A stretch of DNA of 13,689 bases, from the NCBI RefSeq assembly GCF_018375725.1, contig NZ_JAHACR010000089.1, positions 1 to 13,689 on the forward strand, written 5' to 3'. Under the pieces are notes generated by a model. It did no database searches. It worked only from the letters and a program-made list of their open reading frames with translations, and was not told the origin of the DNA. A program made the position numbers and the translations under genes. Below are positions 1-7,448 of this stretch, one piece after another (positions within the stretch are counted from its first letter, which is position 1; every line of letters starts with the position of its first letter). The stretch comes from Burkholderia sp. (GTDB lineage: Bacteria > Pseudomonadota > Gammaproteobacteria > Burkholderiales > Burkholderiaceae).

Positions 1-20
1 GACACCCCCGCGGCAGACCG

Positions 21-1259
21 CTAACGCGCCCGCCCCAGTCCGGACGGCGTATCCGCGCGCGACAGCGCCGACACGTCGACCACCGCGCAATGCGGCGTCT
101 CGACAGCCGGCCGGCCCTCGACGAGCGCTGCCGCGACGTCGATCACGCGCTGCGTGGGCAGGCTCGTCAGACAGCGGCTCCAGCTTTCCAGATTGCGATC
201 GCAGCCTTCGAGCCTGCACGGCACGCAGTCGCCCTCGCCCTGCATCAGGTAGACGTTCCCGCGCTGCCCTGAGCCACGCAACGGCCACGGTTCGCTGTGT
301 GCCGGCCAGCCGGCCGGCCACGGCCCCCAGCGCACCGGATTCGACGGCCCGAACAACGCGAGCGTCGGCGTCCCGCACGCGGCGGCGACATGGGTCGCGC
401 CGGTGTCCGGCCCCACGAACAGCCGCGCGCGGCGAATCAGCTCCGCGGTCTCGCCGAACGTCATGCGGCCGACGAAGTTCGCGACGGGCTCACCGGCCGC
501 CGCGACGATCCCGCGCGCGTACTCCACTTCGGCCGGGGCAGGGCCGCCGCTCAACGCAACGTCGAAGCCGCGCGCGCGCGCCCAACGGATCAGTTCGACC
601 CAACCGCCCTCGTTCCATTGCTTGTAGCGGAACATCGGAAACGGGTGCAGCACGATATGCGGACGCGTTCGCGACAATGCGGACGATCCATACAACATCG
701 CCTCGAATCGCGCAATCCGCTCCGGATCCGAACCGATGCCGGGTGGAACCACTTCCGCGCAGGGCGTCACGCCGAGCGCGTCGGCAATCGCGAGACTGCT
801 TGTGACCGTATGGACGTCGCCGTGCCGGTCGAGCGCGATGCCGTCGAGCATGAAACGCGTCAGCCGCGTGACCCGCGCCGGGTCGACGAGCCCGACGCGC
901 CGGCGTCCGCCGAACCACGTATAGAAACGGGCGCGATCCGAACTGATCGCCGCGCAGGCGAGATCGTACTGGCGCCAGATGCGGGCCGCGTCCGCGAACC
1001 GCTCGCGGGGCTTCGCGCGCTGCGCGACGACGATCACGCGACGGATATCGGGATTGTTTTCAAGCACGCCCTCGGTGCCCCGGAACACGATCATGTCGAT
1101 CTGTGCATCGGGCCACTGTCGCTTGAGCGAGCGCACCAGCGGCGTCGTCAGCAGCACGTCCCCCAGCCGGCGGGTACAGGCGACAAGGATGCTGCGCGGG
1201 GGCGTAGCGAATGAAACGGAAGCGGTCACGGCAGGAAAAGGCTGGAATCGGCTTGTCAT
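21..1259 (-). CDS. Glycosyltransferase family 9, heptosyltransferase-like (LPS core)
   Basis: The 412-residue protein looks like an ADP-heptose:LPS heptosyltransferase (GT-B fold, family 9), which transfers heptose to the growing core oligosaccharide at the cytoplasmic face of the inner membrane. Visible marks are the N-terminal RLGDVLLTTP (31-40), whose Asp34 sits where the family's catalytic base lies, and the donor-binding stretch GPDTGATHVAAACGTP (283-298) followed by LFGPSNP. A cysteine cluster (C345, C348, C353, C363) matches the Cys-rich C-terminal loop common in WaaF-like proteins. The ATG at 1259 has no clear Shine-Dalgarno. About 22 residues precede the first beta strand (SILVACT), more than usual, and a GTG at codon 11 is the only nearby alternative start. 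The gene lies 37 bp after the family 4 glycosyltransferase stop on the same strand, so the two are probably cotranscribed. The exact acceptor sugar cannot be read from sequence, so I give no gene symbol. Confidence 0.88.
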   Translation of the reverse strand: MTSRFQPFPAVTASVSFATPPRSILVACTRRLGDVLLTTPLVRSLKRQWPDAQIDMIVFRGTEGVLENNPDIRRVIVVAQRAKPRERFADAARIWRQYDLACAAISSDRARFYTWFGGRRRVGLVDPARVTRLTRFMLDGIALDRHGDVHTVTSSLAIADALGVTPCAEVVPPGIGSDPERIARFEAMLYGSSALSRTRPHIVLHPFPMFRYKQWNEGGWVELIRWARARGFDVALSGGPAPAEVEYARGIVAAAGEPVANFVGRMTFGETAELIRRARLFVGPDTGATHVAAACGTPTLALFGPSNPVRWGPWPAGWPAHSEPWPLRGSGQRGNVYLMQGEGDCVPCRLEGCDRNLESWSRCLTSLPTQRVIDVAAALVEGRPAVETPHCAVVDVSALSRADTPSGLGRAR

Positions 1260-1296
1260 TCTAGCGAAATCGCGATGCGCGGGCGATGCGGCGGGC

Positions 1297-2538
1297 TCAG
1301 CGCGGCGCCGCGAGCAGGCCGCCCGCCAGCGCCGCGATCCGACGGTTCGCGGCCGGTACGTCGAATCCAGCGATCTTGTCCGACGCGCGCCGTATCAGCC
1401 TCGCACGCAGCGTCGTGTCGGTCGACACGCGTTCGAGCACATCCGACATCGCGTCGACGTCCCCGAGCGGCACCAGCAATCCGGCGTCGCCGTCTTCGAG
1501 CAAATCGCGCGGCCCGGTCGGGCAGTCGGTCGAAATGACGGGCGTACCAAGCGCCATCGCCTCACCGAGCACCATCCCGAACCCTTCGTAGCGACTGCTC
1601 AGCACAAGCGCTTCGGCGGCGCGGATATATGGAAAAGGATTCGCGCAGTAACCGAGAAAATGCACGGTACCGCGAATGCCCAGTTCGGTCGCGAGTTGTT
1701 CGAGCGCCGCGCGATCCGGGCCGTCGCCGAGCAAGACGAGATCGGCGGCATCCGGCCGGCGCGCGCGCCATTTTGCGTAGGCGCGCAGCAGCGTGCGGTG
1801 ATCCTTCTGCCCTTCGTCGAGCCGTGCAACCGAAACGACGAAGCGTGCGGCCGGACGCTCGAACGCCGCGTCCGCGCGCTGGCGGATCGCCGCGACGTCG
1901 ATCACGTTCGGCAGATCGACGATCCGCACGCCGGAACCGGCGAACATCTTCTCGGCCTCGCGGCGCATTGCGGGCGTCAGTGTCGCGATCGCCGCATAGC
2001 GCGCGTACTGGCGCGTGCGGCGCGCCATGTAGGCCTCGTCCTTGTGCCCGAAGCGCGCGACGAAGCTGTAGTGACTGACACCGAGCCACGGCGCCGCGCC
2101 GCGTCCGGCGATGCGGCGCAGCGAGAAATCGAAATCGCAGACGAGATCGTGGCCGGCGGCAAGTTGCAGGAAGCGCCTGGCGACGAGCGGCCGGATTGCG
2201 ACATGCGTCGAGAGCTTGTGCAGCAGCTTCTCGCCGAAGCGCAGCCGGCGTCGGCGCTCGCGCTGGTGCAGCGCATGCGACCAGCGCGCCGACGCGAGCA
2301 CATGAACCGGCACGTCGGCGGGAATCGCACCCGACTGCCGCAATGCGTCCAGGTCGGCGGTCGGGAACGCAACGGACAACGCAGGCGCGAACACCCGTCG
2401 ATCGAGTGCGTTCAGCCATGCAATCAGCGCGGTTTCGGTGCCGCCGCGACCGAAGTCGTCGATATGGAACAGGACGCGCAGTGGGGTGTCGTTCATGGAG
2501 TGCGCGGCCGCGTCGGCGCGCGTCAGGACGTCGTTCAT
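1297..2538 (-). CDS. Glycosyltransferase family 4 (GT-B), LPS core biosynthesis
   Basis: The 413-residue cytoplasmic protein is a retaining GT-B glycosyltransferase that uses a nucleotide-sugar donor. The N-terminal acceptor domain opens with RVLFHIDDFGRGGTETAL (21-38), which includes the usual glycine-rich GGTE turn. The C-terminal donor domain has SVARLDEGQKDH (236-247), LLGDGPDR (269-276) and the EX7E signature E318-E326 within YEGFGMVLGEAMALGTPVI. The ATG at 2538 is supported by a GAAGG Shine-Dalgarno (2548-2552), 9 nt upstream. A second ATG at codon 15 has none. The start codon overlaps the stop of a possible 23-residue ORF (ATGA overlap), which suggests translational coupling. It precedes the family 9 glycosyltransferase by 37 bp. 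The location beside msbA and waaL argues for a core oligosaccharide or O-antigen role. Donor and acceptor are not determinable, and a capsule or exopolysaccharide role is less likely but possible. Confidence 0.88.
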   Translation of the reverse strand: MNDVLTRADAAAHSMNDTPLRVLFHIDDFGRGGTETALIAWLNALDRRVFAPALSVAFPTADLDALRQSGAIPADVPVHVLASARWSHALHQRERRRRLRFGEKLLHKLSTHVAIRPLVARRFLQLAAGHDLVCDFDFSLRRIAGRGAAPWLGVSHYSFVARFGHKDEAYMARRTRQYARYAAIATLTPAMRREAEKMFAGSGVRIVDLPNVIDVAAIRQRADAAFERPAARFVVSVARLDEGQKDHRTLLRAYAKWRARRPDAADLVLLGDGPDRAALEQLATELGIRGTVHFLGYCANPFPYIRAAEALVLSSRYEGFGMVLGEAMALGTPVISTDCPTGPRDLLEDGDAGLLVPLGDVDAMSDVLERVSTDTTLRARLIRRASDKIAGFDVPAANRRIAALAGGLLAAPR

Positions 2539-2606
2539 GTCAGTTCGCCTTCAATTGTGCGCGGGGCGCCCCGGCGCGACACATCGTCGATGCGGCTTCT
2601 TGCCAT
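2535..2606 (-). CDS. Possible 23-residue leader ORF overlapping the GT4 start
   Basis: A short frame begins at ATG 2606 and reads M-A-R-S-R-I-D-D-V-S-R-R-G-A-P-R-T-I-E-G-E-L-T. It stops at TGA 2537-2535, which overlaps the ATG of the downstream glycosyltransferase (ATGA). It has one of the best Shine-Dalgarno sequences in the window, AGAGGA at 2615-2620, 8 nt from the ATG. The frame is not that of the glycosyltransferase, so it is not an N-terminal extension. The peptide is basic and hydrophilic with no recognisable domain. If translated, ribosomes ending here would sit on the next start, so its role would be translational coupling. It could also be a chance ORF. Confidence 0.4.
   Translation of the reverse strand: MARSRIDDVSRRGAPRTIEGELT
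2548..2552 (-). promoter_or_regulatory. Shine-Dalgarno of the GT4 gene
   Basis: GAAGG on the minus strand lies 9 nt before the ATG at 2538. It decides that start over the second ATG at codon 15, which has no purine-rich sequence ahead of it. It lies inside the possible 23-codon leader ORF. Confidence 0.6.
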
Positions 2607-2614
2607 GATGTGTG

Positions 2615-2620
2615 TCCTCT
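2615..2620 (-). promoter_or_regulatory. Shine-Dalgarno of the small leader ORF
   Basis: AGAGGA on the minus strand is 8 nt upstream of the ATG at 2606. It is a near-ideal anti-SD match and the main reason to take the 23-codon ORF seriously. Confidence 0.5.
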
Positions 2621-2693
2621 GTGCTGTCTGCCGCGTCGAATGACACGGTCGCGGCCCGCGCAGCGACGGCGAGCGCGCTCGCAATGGCATAAA

Positions 2694-2718
2694 GGCGCGC
2701 GGCGGCCCGCCGCGCGCC
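2694..2718 (-). terminator. Rho-independent terminator of msbA (probable)
   Basis: A perfect 12-bp GC inverted repeat, GGCGCGCGGCGG (2694-2705) against CCGCCGCGCGCC (2707-2718), starts 2 nt past the msbA stop. In practice it forms about 10-11 bp with a 3-5 nt loop. On the minus strand it is followed by TTTATG, a short U-run. The position and stem strength fit an intrinsic terminator that separates msbA from the downstream glycosyltransferases. The short U-tract leaves some doubt, and partial read-through is likely if no promoter lies in 2539-2690, where I see no good one. Confidence 0.65.
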
Positions 2719-2720
2719 GG

Positions 2721-4502
2721 TCAAGCCGCCTGTTGCTGATACTGGATGCGATGGAGATGCGCGTACAGGCCGCCCCGCTGGAGCAGCGCATCGTGACTGC
2801 CCTCTTCCGCGATCTTGCCGCCCTCGAGTACGAGGATGCGGTCGGCCCGCTCGATCGTCGACAGCCGGTGTGCGATCACGAGCGTCGTGCGGCCTTCCAT
2901 CAGGCGCTCGAGCGCGGCTTGCACGTGGCGCTCCGATTCGGAATCGAGCGCGGAGGTCGCTTCGTCGAGGATCAGGATCGGCGCGTCCTTGTAGATCGCA
3001 CGCGCGATCGCGAGCCGCTGCCGCTGGCCGCCGGACAACCGCATCCCGTTACCGCCCACGATCGTGTCGAGACCGTCCGGCATCGCAGCCACGGCGTCGG
3101 CGAGATTCGCCGCTTCGAGCGCCGCCTGCACGCGCGCGCGGTCGGGCGTCTGGCCGTATGCGACGTTCGCCGCGATCGTATCGTTGAACAGCACGACGTC
3201 CTGGCTGACCATCGCCATCTGGCTGCGCAGCGCATGCACGTCGTAGTCCGAAATCGGCACGCCGTCGAGCAGGATCGCGCCGCCGGTCGGGTCGAAGAAG
3301 CGCGGCAGCAGGTTCACGAGCGTCGTCTTGCCGCTGCCGGACGGCCCGGCAAGCGCCACCATCTCGCCCGGCGCGACCTTGAACGCAATGCGGTCGAGCG
3401 TCGGGCGCTCGGCCGCACCGTAGTCGAACGACACGTCGCGAAACTCGATCTCGCCGCGTGCATGCGGCAACGGACGACCGCCACCCTGCGGCTCGGCCGG
3501 TTCGTCGATCAGGCCGAAGATCAGCTCCGCGGCGGTCATCCCGCGCTGCAGCGGCTGATTGACGTCGATCAGGTGCTTGAGCGGCGAGATCACCAGCAGC
3601 ATCGACGTCACGAATGCCACAAAGCCGCCGACCGTCGTCTGGTCGCTCGACGACTGAACCACGGCAATCGTGATCACGACCGCGAGCGCGATCGACGCGA
3701 GGAACTGCGTGAGCGGCTGCGCGAGCCCGCCGGACACGGTCATGCGCATCGCATAGCCGCGCAGGCGCCGGCTCATTTCGGTGAAGCGATCGATCTCGTA
3801 CGGTTCGCCGTTGTGGACCTTGACGACCTTGTAGCCCGCCACGGTTTCCTCGACGACATACGACAGTTCGTTCGTCAACGTCTGATGATCTCGATTCAGA
3901 CGCCGCAGCCGGCGGTTGATCTTGCTGACGAGCCAGCCGATGCCCGGCAGGATGACGGCGACGATCAACGTGAGGCGCCAGTTCAGATAGAACAGGTAGC
4001 CGAGCAGGAAGATCACCGTCAGCGAATCGCGCACCAGCGTGACCATGACGCCCATCAGCACGTTCAGCACCTGGTTGACCTCGAACACGATCGCATTGAT
4101 GACCGTGCTCGCCGTCTCCCGCTGGAAGAACGATGCGCTCGTGTGAATCATCCGTTCGAACATGCGCAGGCGCAGATCGAGCAGGATTCGATTCGACACG
4201 TAGCTCAGCAGATAGCCGGACGAATACTGGGCGAGACCGCGCACGAGCGCGAGCCCGATGACGGCGGCCGGCACGAACCATTTCGCCTTGTCGTTGCCGT
4301 GGGTGCCGAAGCCGTGATCGAGGAGCGGCTTGAGCAGCGCCGGAATGCCGGCCTCGGTGGCAGCAACGACGCCCATCGTGGCGATCGCAAGCAAAATGAT
4401 CCCCAACAAGGGCCGGATGTGCGGCCAGAGACGTTTGAGCAGCGTGACGGGAGAGGTACCCGAGACGCTCATGGGTTTGCTCAGGGTGTTCGGACTATCC
4501 AA
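2721..4502 (-). CDS. msbA: Lipid A-core flippase MsbA (ABC transporter, permease-ATPase)
   Basis: MsbA is a homodimeric inner-membrane ABC exporter that flips lipid A-core from the cytoplasmic to the periplasmic leaflet using ATP. The 593-residue protein has an N-terminal six-helix domain (about 30-315) and a C-terminal nucleotide-binding domain with every motif intact. These are Walker A GPSGSGKT (386-393), Q-loop Q434, signature LSGGQ (489-493), Walker B ILILDE with E514, and switch H545. Length and order match the family (E. coli 582). Two starts are possible. The TTG at 4502 has AAGGA 6 nt upstream, while the ATG at 4472 (583 residues) has no SD. I prefer the TTG. The gene sits between waaL and core glycosyltransferases, fitting its role of supplying lipid A-core to the ligase. 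A TATAAT box lies 82 nt upstream and a strong hairpin follows the stop. Confidence 0.95.
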   Translation of the reverse strand: MDSPNTLSKPMSVSGTSPVTLLKRLWPHIRPLLGIILLAIATMGVVAATEAGIPALLKPLLDHGFGTHGNDKAKWFVPAAVIGLALVRGLAQYSSGYLLSYVSNRILLDLRLRMFERMIHTSASFFQRETASTVINAIVFEVNQVLNVLMGVMVTLVRDSLTVIFLLGYLFYLNWRLTLIVAVILPGIGWLVSKINRRLRRLNRDHQTLTNELSYVVEETVAGYKVVKVHNGEPYEIDRFTEMSRRLRGYAMRMTVSGGLAQPLTQFLASIALAVVITIAVVQSSSDQTTVGGFVAFVTSMLLVISPLKHLIDVNQPLQRGMTAAELIFGLIDEPAEPQGGGRPLPHARGEIEFRDVSFDYGAAERPTLDRIAFKVAPGEMVALAGPSGSGKTTLVNLLPRFFDPTGGAILLDGVPISDYDVHALRSQMAMVSQDVVLFNDTIAANVAYGQTPDRARVQAALEAANLADAVAAMPDGLDTIVGGNGMRLSGGQRQRLAIARAIYKDAPILILDEATSALDSESERHVQAALERLMEGRTTLVIAHRLSTIERADRILVLEGGKIAEEGSHDALLQRGGLYAHLHRIQYQQQAA

Positions 4503-4508
4503 AGACGA

Positions 4509-4513
4509 TCCTT
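4509..4513 (-). promoter_or_regulatory. Shine-Dalgarno supporting the msbA TTG start
   Basis: AAGGA on the minus strand is 6 nt before the TTG at 4502-4500. No comparable sequence precedes the in-frame ATG at 4472, where the 28 nt upstream lack a spaced purine run. Confidence 0.55.
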
Positions 4514-4584
4514 ATGGTGCCGCAAACGGCCGTGGGACAGAGGATTCAGGACACCGCCGACCGGCGGTCCGAAAAAGGCCCGAT

Positions 4585-4590
4585 ATTATA
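4585..4590 (-). promoter_or_regulatory. Candidate -10 box for msbA
   Basis: This is an exact TATAAT hexamer on the minus strand in otherwise GC-rich DNA, 82 nt before the msbA TTG. No good -35 hexamer is seen at 16-18 bp spacing, so the promoter may be weak or activator-dependent. The implied 5' leader contains a small 6-bp hairpin (4553-4568). The rest of the 267-bp gap 4503-4769 shows no gene or clear waaL terminator. Confidence 0.45.
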
Positions 4591-4769
4591 TCCGCATTGG
4601 CCGCACGGCCCGCGCGCGGCATGGCCGCCACGCCGTCTGCGGCTCAGGACAGTCTCTCCCGCACCGCGTGATCCGGACGACGCGCGGGCCGCCTCGATTT
4701 CACTCCGACCCGAATGGTCGCCGGGACAACCATACGTAGCGACCGGCCCGGCCACGTCGCGACTCACGG

Positions 4770-6149
4770 TCAATGCGGGTTCCGGCGTGCCGACAACGGC
4801 GATGCGCGATGTCCAGCCCCGCGGCCGCCCGGTATGCCGGCATGCTCGAGACGGGAGGTCGACGCATTGTCGGCACAAACACCGCCGGCCCCCAAGCCCT
4901 CGGCGGAGGCAAGCTCCCGCTTGCGCGCCTCGATCCATGCAAGCAGTGTCGCCACCGTGAGCGCAAAAAACGCCGCATTCATCACCAGCGTCAGCACATC
5001 GATCGTCAATCCAAAGATGATCGTGCCGCCCACCATCGCCAGCCCCAGATACGACGCAGTTGCGATTTCCGGATCCGTACTGGCACGATTCCGCCAGAAT
5101 GGCATGAAGGTACTCGCGTACAAGAACAACAATGCCGCAATGCCCGCGCTGCCCATTTCGGCCAGCACGGAGAAGAACTCGCTGTGGGCACGGCCGTTCA
5201 CGATGATCGCGGGCACCTCGCCGCGCTGCGCCTTGGCGCGCAGTTCCCGCTCGAGGCTGCCGCGCCCGACGCCGAGCACAGGATGCTCCTTGTACAGTTG
5301 CGTGTCCGCGCGCCACAGGCTGAAGCGGATTCCCGTCGACGTATCGACATTGCCCTGCTTCATTGCCGCGATGTCGGTTCCGAAGGCGCTGACCCGCTCA
5401 CGCACCACGCTCGTACCGGCAAGTGCGCCGATACACACCAGCACCGCGACGCCAAGCGCGACACGCGCTTTTACGCTTGCCAGCCAGTGTCGGCCGCCGG
5501 CCGCGGCCCATATGAGAAACGGCAAGGCGATCCACCCGCCCCGCGCCCCGGACAAATAGGACGCGTAGCATCCGGCAAGCAATGCCGCGGTCTTGATGAG
5601 GATCTCAAACAGCGTCGCATCCCTGCCGCGCCTGATCGACGCGATCGAGAGAAAACCCAGGATCAACGCGGTATCGCCGAACGGGATGGGATTCGTAAAC
5701 GTGTTGCCCACGCGGTCGATCCCGTACGCGATGCCCGGATGAGTCAACTGATAGATCACCCACGCGCCGGTTCCCAGGCCGCCAATCGCGAACCCCCACT
5801 GAACCTGCCTGAGTTGCCGCGAAGGCAGCGATGCGAGATAGAAAAAGCCAGGGATGACGAGCGCCAGGCGCAACAGCGGATCGAGGGCTGGAAACGTGCC
5901 GTCTCGCAACACGAGGATCTGGAACAGCACGATGCACGGCAGCGCGAGCAACGCGAACACCAGGGAACGGTACTTCCGATACAACTCGGCCGCATTGCGC
6001 CGGTTCTCCGCGTTGCCCAGATAGACGAGGGACAACGCAAACACCACGAAATAGCAGTATCCGGCGCCGCCTTTCAACGAGAGTATCAATGCGGGCGACA
6101 GAATGACGGCCGCTGTCGCGACGAGACCTAACAATCGGGTGGTGCGCAT
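4770..6149 (-). CDS. waaL: O-antigen ligase WaaL (Wzy_C superfamily membrane protein)
   Basis: WaaL joins undecaprenyl-diphosphate-linked O-antigen to the lipid A-core acceptor on the periplasmic side of the inner membrane. The 459-residue protein has about 11-12 hydrophobic segments (first near 5-25, last near 388-406) and one large periplasmic loop at about 248-333. That loop carries the family's hallmarks: Arg275 and Arg280 in TGIRFSLWR, then HPVLGVGRG (289-297), and His322 in GRAHSEFF, which corresponds to the conserved ligase histidine. SGARGG (200-205) is the second Arg-bearing periplasmic motif. The start is ATG 6149, and the TTG just before it adds one residue. No strong SD is seen, but a TATAAT lies 32 nt upstream. 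The last ~46 residues are a hydrophilic Gly/Ala/Arg/His-rich tail. A polysaccharide polymerase (Wzy) is the main alternative, but adjacency to msbA and core glycosyltransferases favours the ligase. Confidence 0.87.
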   Translation of the reverse strand: MRTTRLLGLVATAAVILSPALILSLKGGAGYCYFVVFALSLVYLGNAENRRNAAELYRKYRSLVFALLALPCIVLFQILVLRDGTFPALDPLLRLALVIPGFFYLASLPSRQLRQVQWGFAIGGLGTGAWVIYQLTHPGIAYGIDRVGNTFTNPIPFGDTALILGFLSIASIRRGRDATLFEILIKTAALLAGCYASYLSGARGGWIALPFLIWAAAGGRHWLASVKARVALGVAVLVCIGALAGTSVVRERVSAFGTDIAAMKQGNVDTSTGIRFSLWRADTQLYKEHPVLGVGRGSLERELRAKAQRGEVPAIIVNGRAHSEFFSVLAEMGSAGIAALLFLYASTFMPFWRNRASTDPEIATASYLGLAMVGGTIIFGLTIDVLTLVMNAAFFALTVATLLAWIEARKRELASAEGLGAGGVCADNASTSRLEHAGIPGGRGAGHRASPLSARRNPH

Positions 6150-6181
6150 CAAACTATTGCGGGTTGCCTAAAAATTGTTCA

Positions 6182-6187
6182 ATTATA
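6182..6187 (-). promoter_or_regulatory. Candidate -10 box for waaL
   Basis: An exact TATAAT on the minus strand sits in a local AT-rich patch, 32 nt before the waaL ATG, which would give a leader of about 25 nt. The -35 position (CTAATT at 17-bp spacing) is poor, and a TTGACC further upstream (6220-6225) is too far away at 32 bp. The box suggests waaL can be transcribed separately from dnaE and the preceding glycosyltransferase. Confidence 0.5.
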
Positions 6188-6223
6188 GCGAAACGCATCG
6201 CCCGAATTAGCCGCTTCGGGGTC

Positions 6224-6248
6224 AAAACGGCCCGAACAGCAACGGCCG
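6224..6248 (-). terminator. Weak terminator-like hairpin after the GT-B gene
   Basis: On the minus strand CGGCC (6248-6244) pairs with GGCCG (6232-6228) around an 11-nt loop and is followed by TTTT (6227-6224). The stem is only 5 bp, so termination would be weak. It lies between the preceding glycosyltransferase stop (6325) and the waaL -10 box, the expected place for a unit boundary. Nothing else is recognised in the 175-bp gap. Confidence 0.3.
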
Positions 6249-6324
6249 GCGTCGCGCAAGATCCTCGGCGAGTTCGGGGGCGCCTGGCGGATGGCCATCG
6301 CGCCCGCCCGTCACCCATCGCGCG

Positions 6325-7416
6325 TCACGTTCCCACGCGCTCTCGGCCACGCGGGCAGATGGGCTTGGCCAACGCCATCAGCGCATCGACATGAGCCGCA
6401 ACACCCGTATCGTAGGCGACCGCCCCTCGAGCGATCTCGCCCGGCGTGCGCCGCGCCGCGCCGAGCGTCGTTCGTACCGCGCGGCGCAGCGTCGCACGAA
6501 GCGCGTCCACGTCGCCCAGCGCAAACAGGAATTTCGCGTGATCCGCAATCGCGTCGCAGCAGCCGATGTTGGACGAGAAGATGACGGGCGTGCCACACAT
6601 CACGGATTCGATGCCCACCAGCCCGAACGGCTCGTACTTCGACGCAAGGATGGTGAAATCCGCCGCGCGATATCCGGCCTCGATGTCCTTCACATATCCC
6701 ATGTAGCGCACATGCCGGCTCGTCGACTCGGGCGGACGCCCCGCCACGGCCACGACAACGGGCAGATCGAGATCGCGCAACGCCGCCTCGATCAGCGGCA
6801 GCCCCTTCCGTTCATGGCTACCCGACGGAAACAACAGCACGATTTCGTCGTCGGCAAACCCGAAACGCTTGCGCAGCGCGATGCGTGCCGTGTCGTCACA
6901 TGGCGCGAATCGCGCGCTGTCGACGGGCGGAAACAATACGCGGATCTTCGCGTCGCTGATCCCGTAGAGCGTGCGCAATTCGTCGCGCATCTGCAGTGAA
7001 TGCGCAACCACGACGCTCGCCTGCTCGTACTGCCGCGTCTCGAGTGCGATCTGCATGCGATCCGACCAAGTCGGCACGCGGCCGATCGCGTTCAGGAAAC
7101 CACGATGCGTCCCGCCGCAAATCGCGATCTCGGACGAATCGACCCGATTGCAACCGATCAGGACGTCGACGCCCGCGACGCGGCGCTGCTCGCGAAGCCG
7201 CCAGGAAAACCATGTGTCCCGCAGCTTGCCGGGCAGGAACGACACGTTGATCCGATGTGCATCGACAAGCTGGCGCTCCGGCAGCGACTCGTCGAAGCGC
7301 CGCGCGAAGAACGCAGGCTTGACCTCGTGCGCGGCGAGGCCCCGCACCAGATCCATCGCGTAGCGCTCGAGCCCGCCGCCATGTTTGAGCGCATTGGCCG
7401 AGATCCCTATCTTCAT
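6325..7416 (-). CDS. Glycosyltransferase family 4 (GT-B), LPS core/O-antigen
   Basis: The 363-residue cytoplasmic GT-B glycosyltransferase starts MKIGISANALKHGGGLERYA, a typical first Rossmann strand plus glycine-rich loop. The donor half has LLFPSGSHERKGL (194-206), the family's ribose/phosphate-binding strand. It also has the EX7E pair E262-E270 within YEPFGLVGIESVMCGTPVI. WaaG-like core glucosyltransferases share this layout, but the donor sugar cannot be assigned. The ATG at 7416 was chosen because the homologous domain begins exactly there. Frames extending further upstream run into dnaE coding sequence and encode low-quality Arg/Cys-rich sequence. Only 32 bp separates it from the dnaE stop, with no terminator, so it is probably transcribed by read-through from dnaE. 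No strong Shine-Dalgarno is seen. Its neighbours (waaL, msbA, two further glycosyltransferases) support a role in core oligosaccharide assembly. Confidence 0.87.
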   Translation of the reverse strand: MKIGISANALKHGGGLERYAMDLVRGLAAHEVKPAFFARRFDESLPERQLVDAHRINVSFLPGKLRDTWFSWRLREQRRVAGVDVLIGCNRVDSSEIAICGGTHRGFLNAIGRVPTWSDRMQIALETRQYEQASVVVAHSLQMRDELRTLYGISDAKIRVLFPPVDSARFAPCDDTARIALRKRFGFADDEIVLLFPSGSHERKGLPLIEAALRDLDLPVVVAVAGRPPESTSRHVRYMGYVKDIEAGYRAADFTILASKYEPFGLVGIESVMCGTPVIFSSNIGCCDAIADHAKFLFALGDVDALRATLRRAVRTTLGAARRTPGEIARGAVAYDTGVAAHVDALMALAKPICPRGRERVGT

Positions 7417-7448
7417 TTCGTCGTGGAAGCTGCCCAGAAAAATGTGCT

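Noticed and set aside
979..2643. Plus-strand frame opposite the two glycosyltransferases
   Set aside because: It spans two real genes and their gap on the other strand and has shadow composition and no domain.
4553..4568. Hairpin before msbA as a waaL terminator
   Set aside because: The 6-bp stem has its T-run on the wrong side for the minus strand and lies downstream of the msbA -10 box, so it is at most a leader hairpin.
2196..4739. Long plus-strand frame (about 847 codons) opposite msbA and running past it
   Set aside because: Arg/His-rich antisense shadow with no recognisable motif, whereas msbA on the minus strand has every ABC motif.
4773..6131. Plus-strand frame opposite waaL
   Set aside because: Highly charged antisense sequence, while the minus-strand product has ordered membrane helices and ligase motifs.
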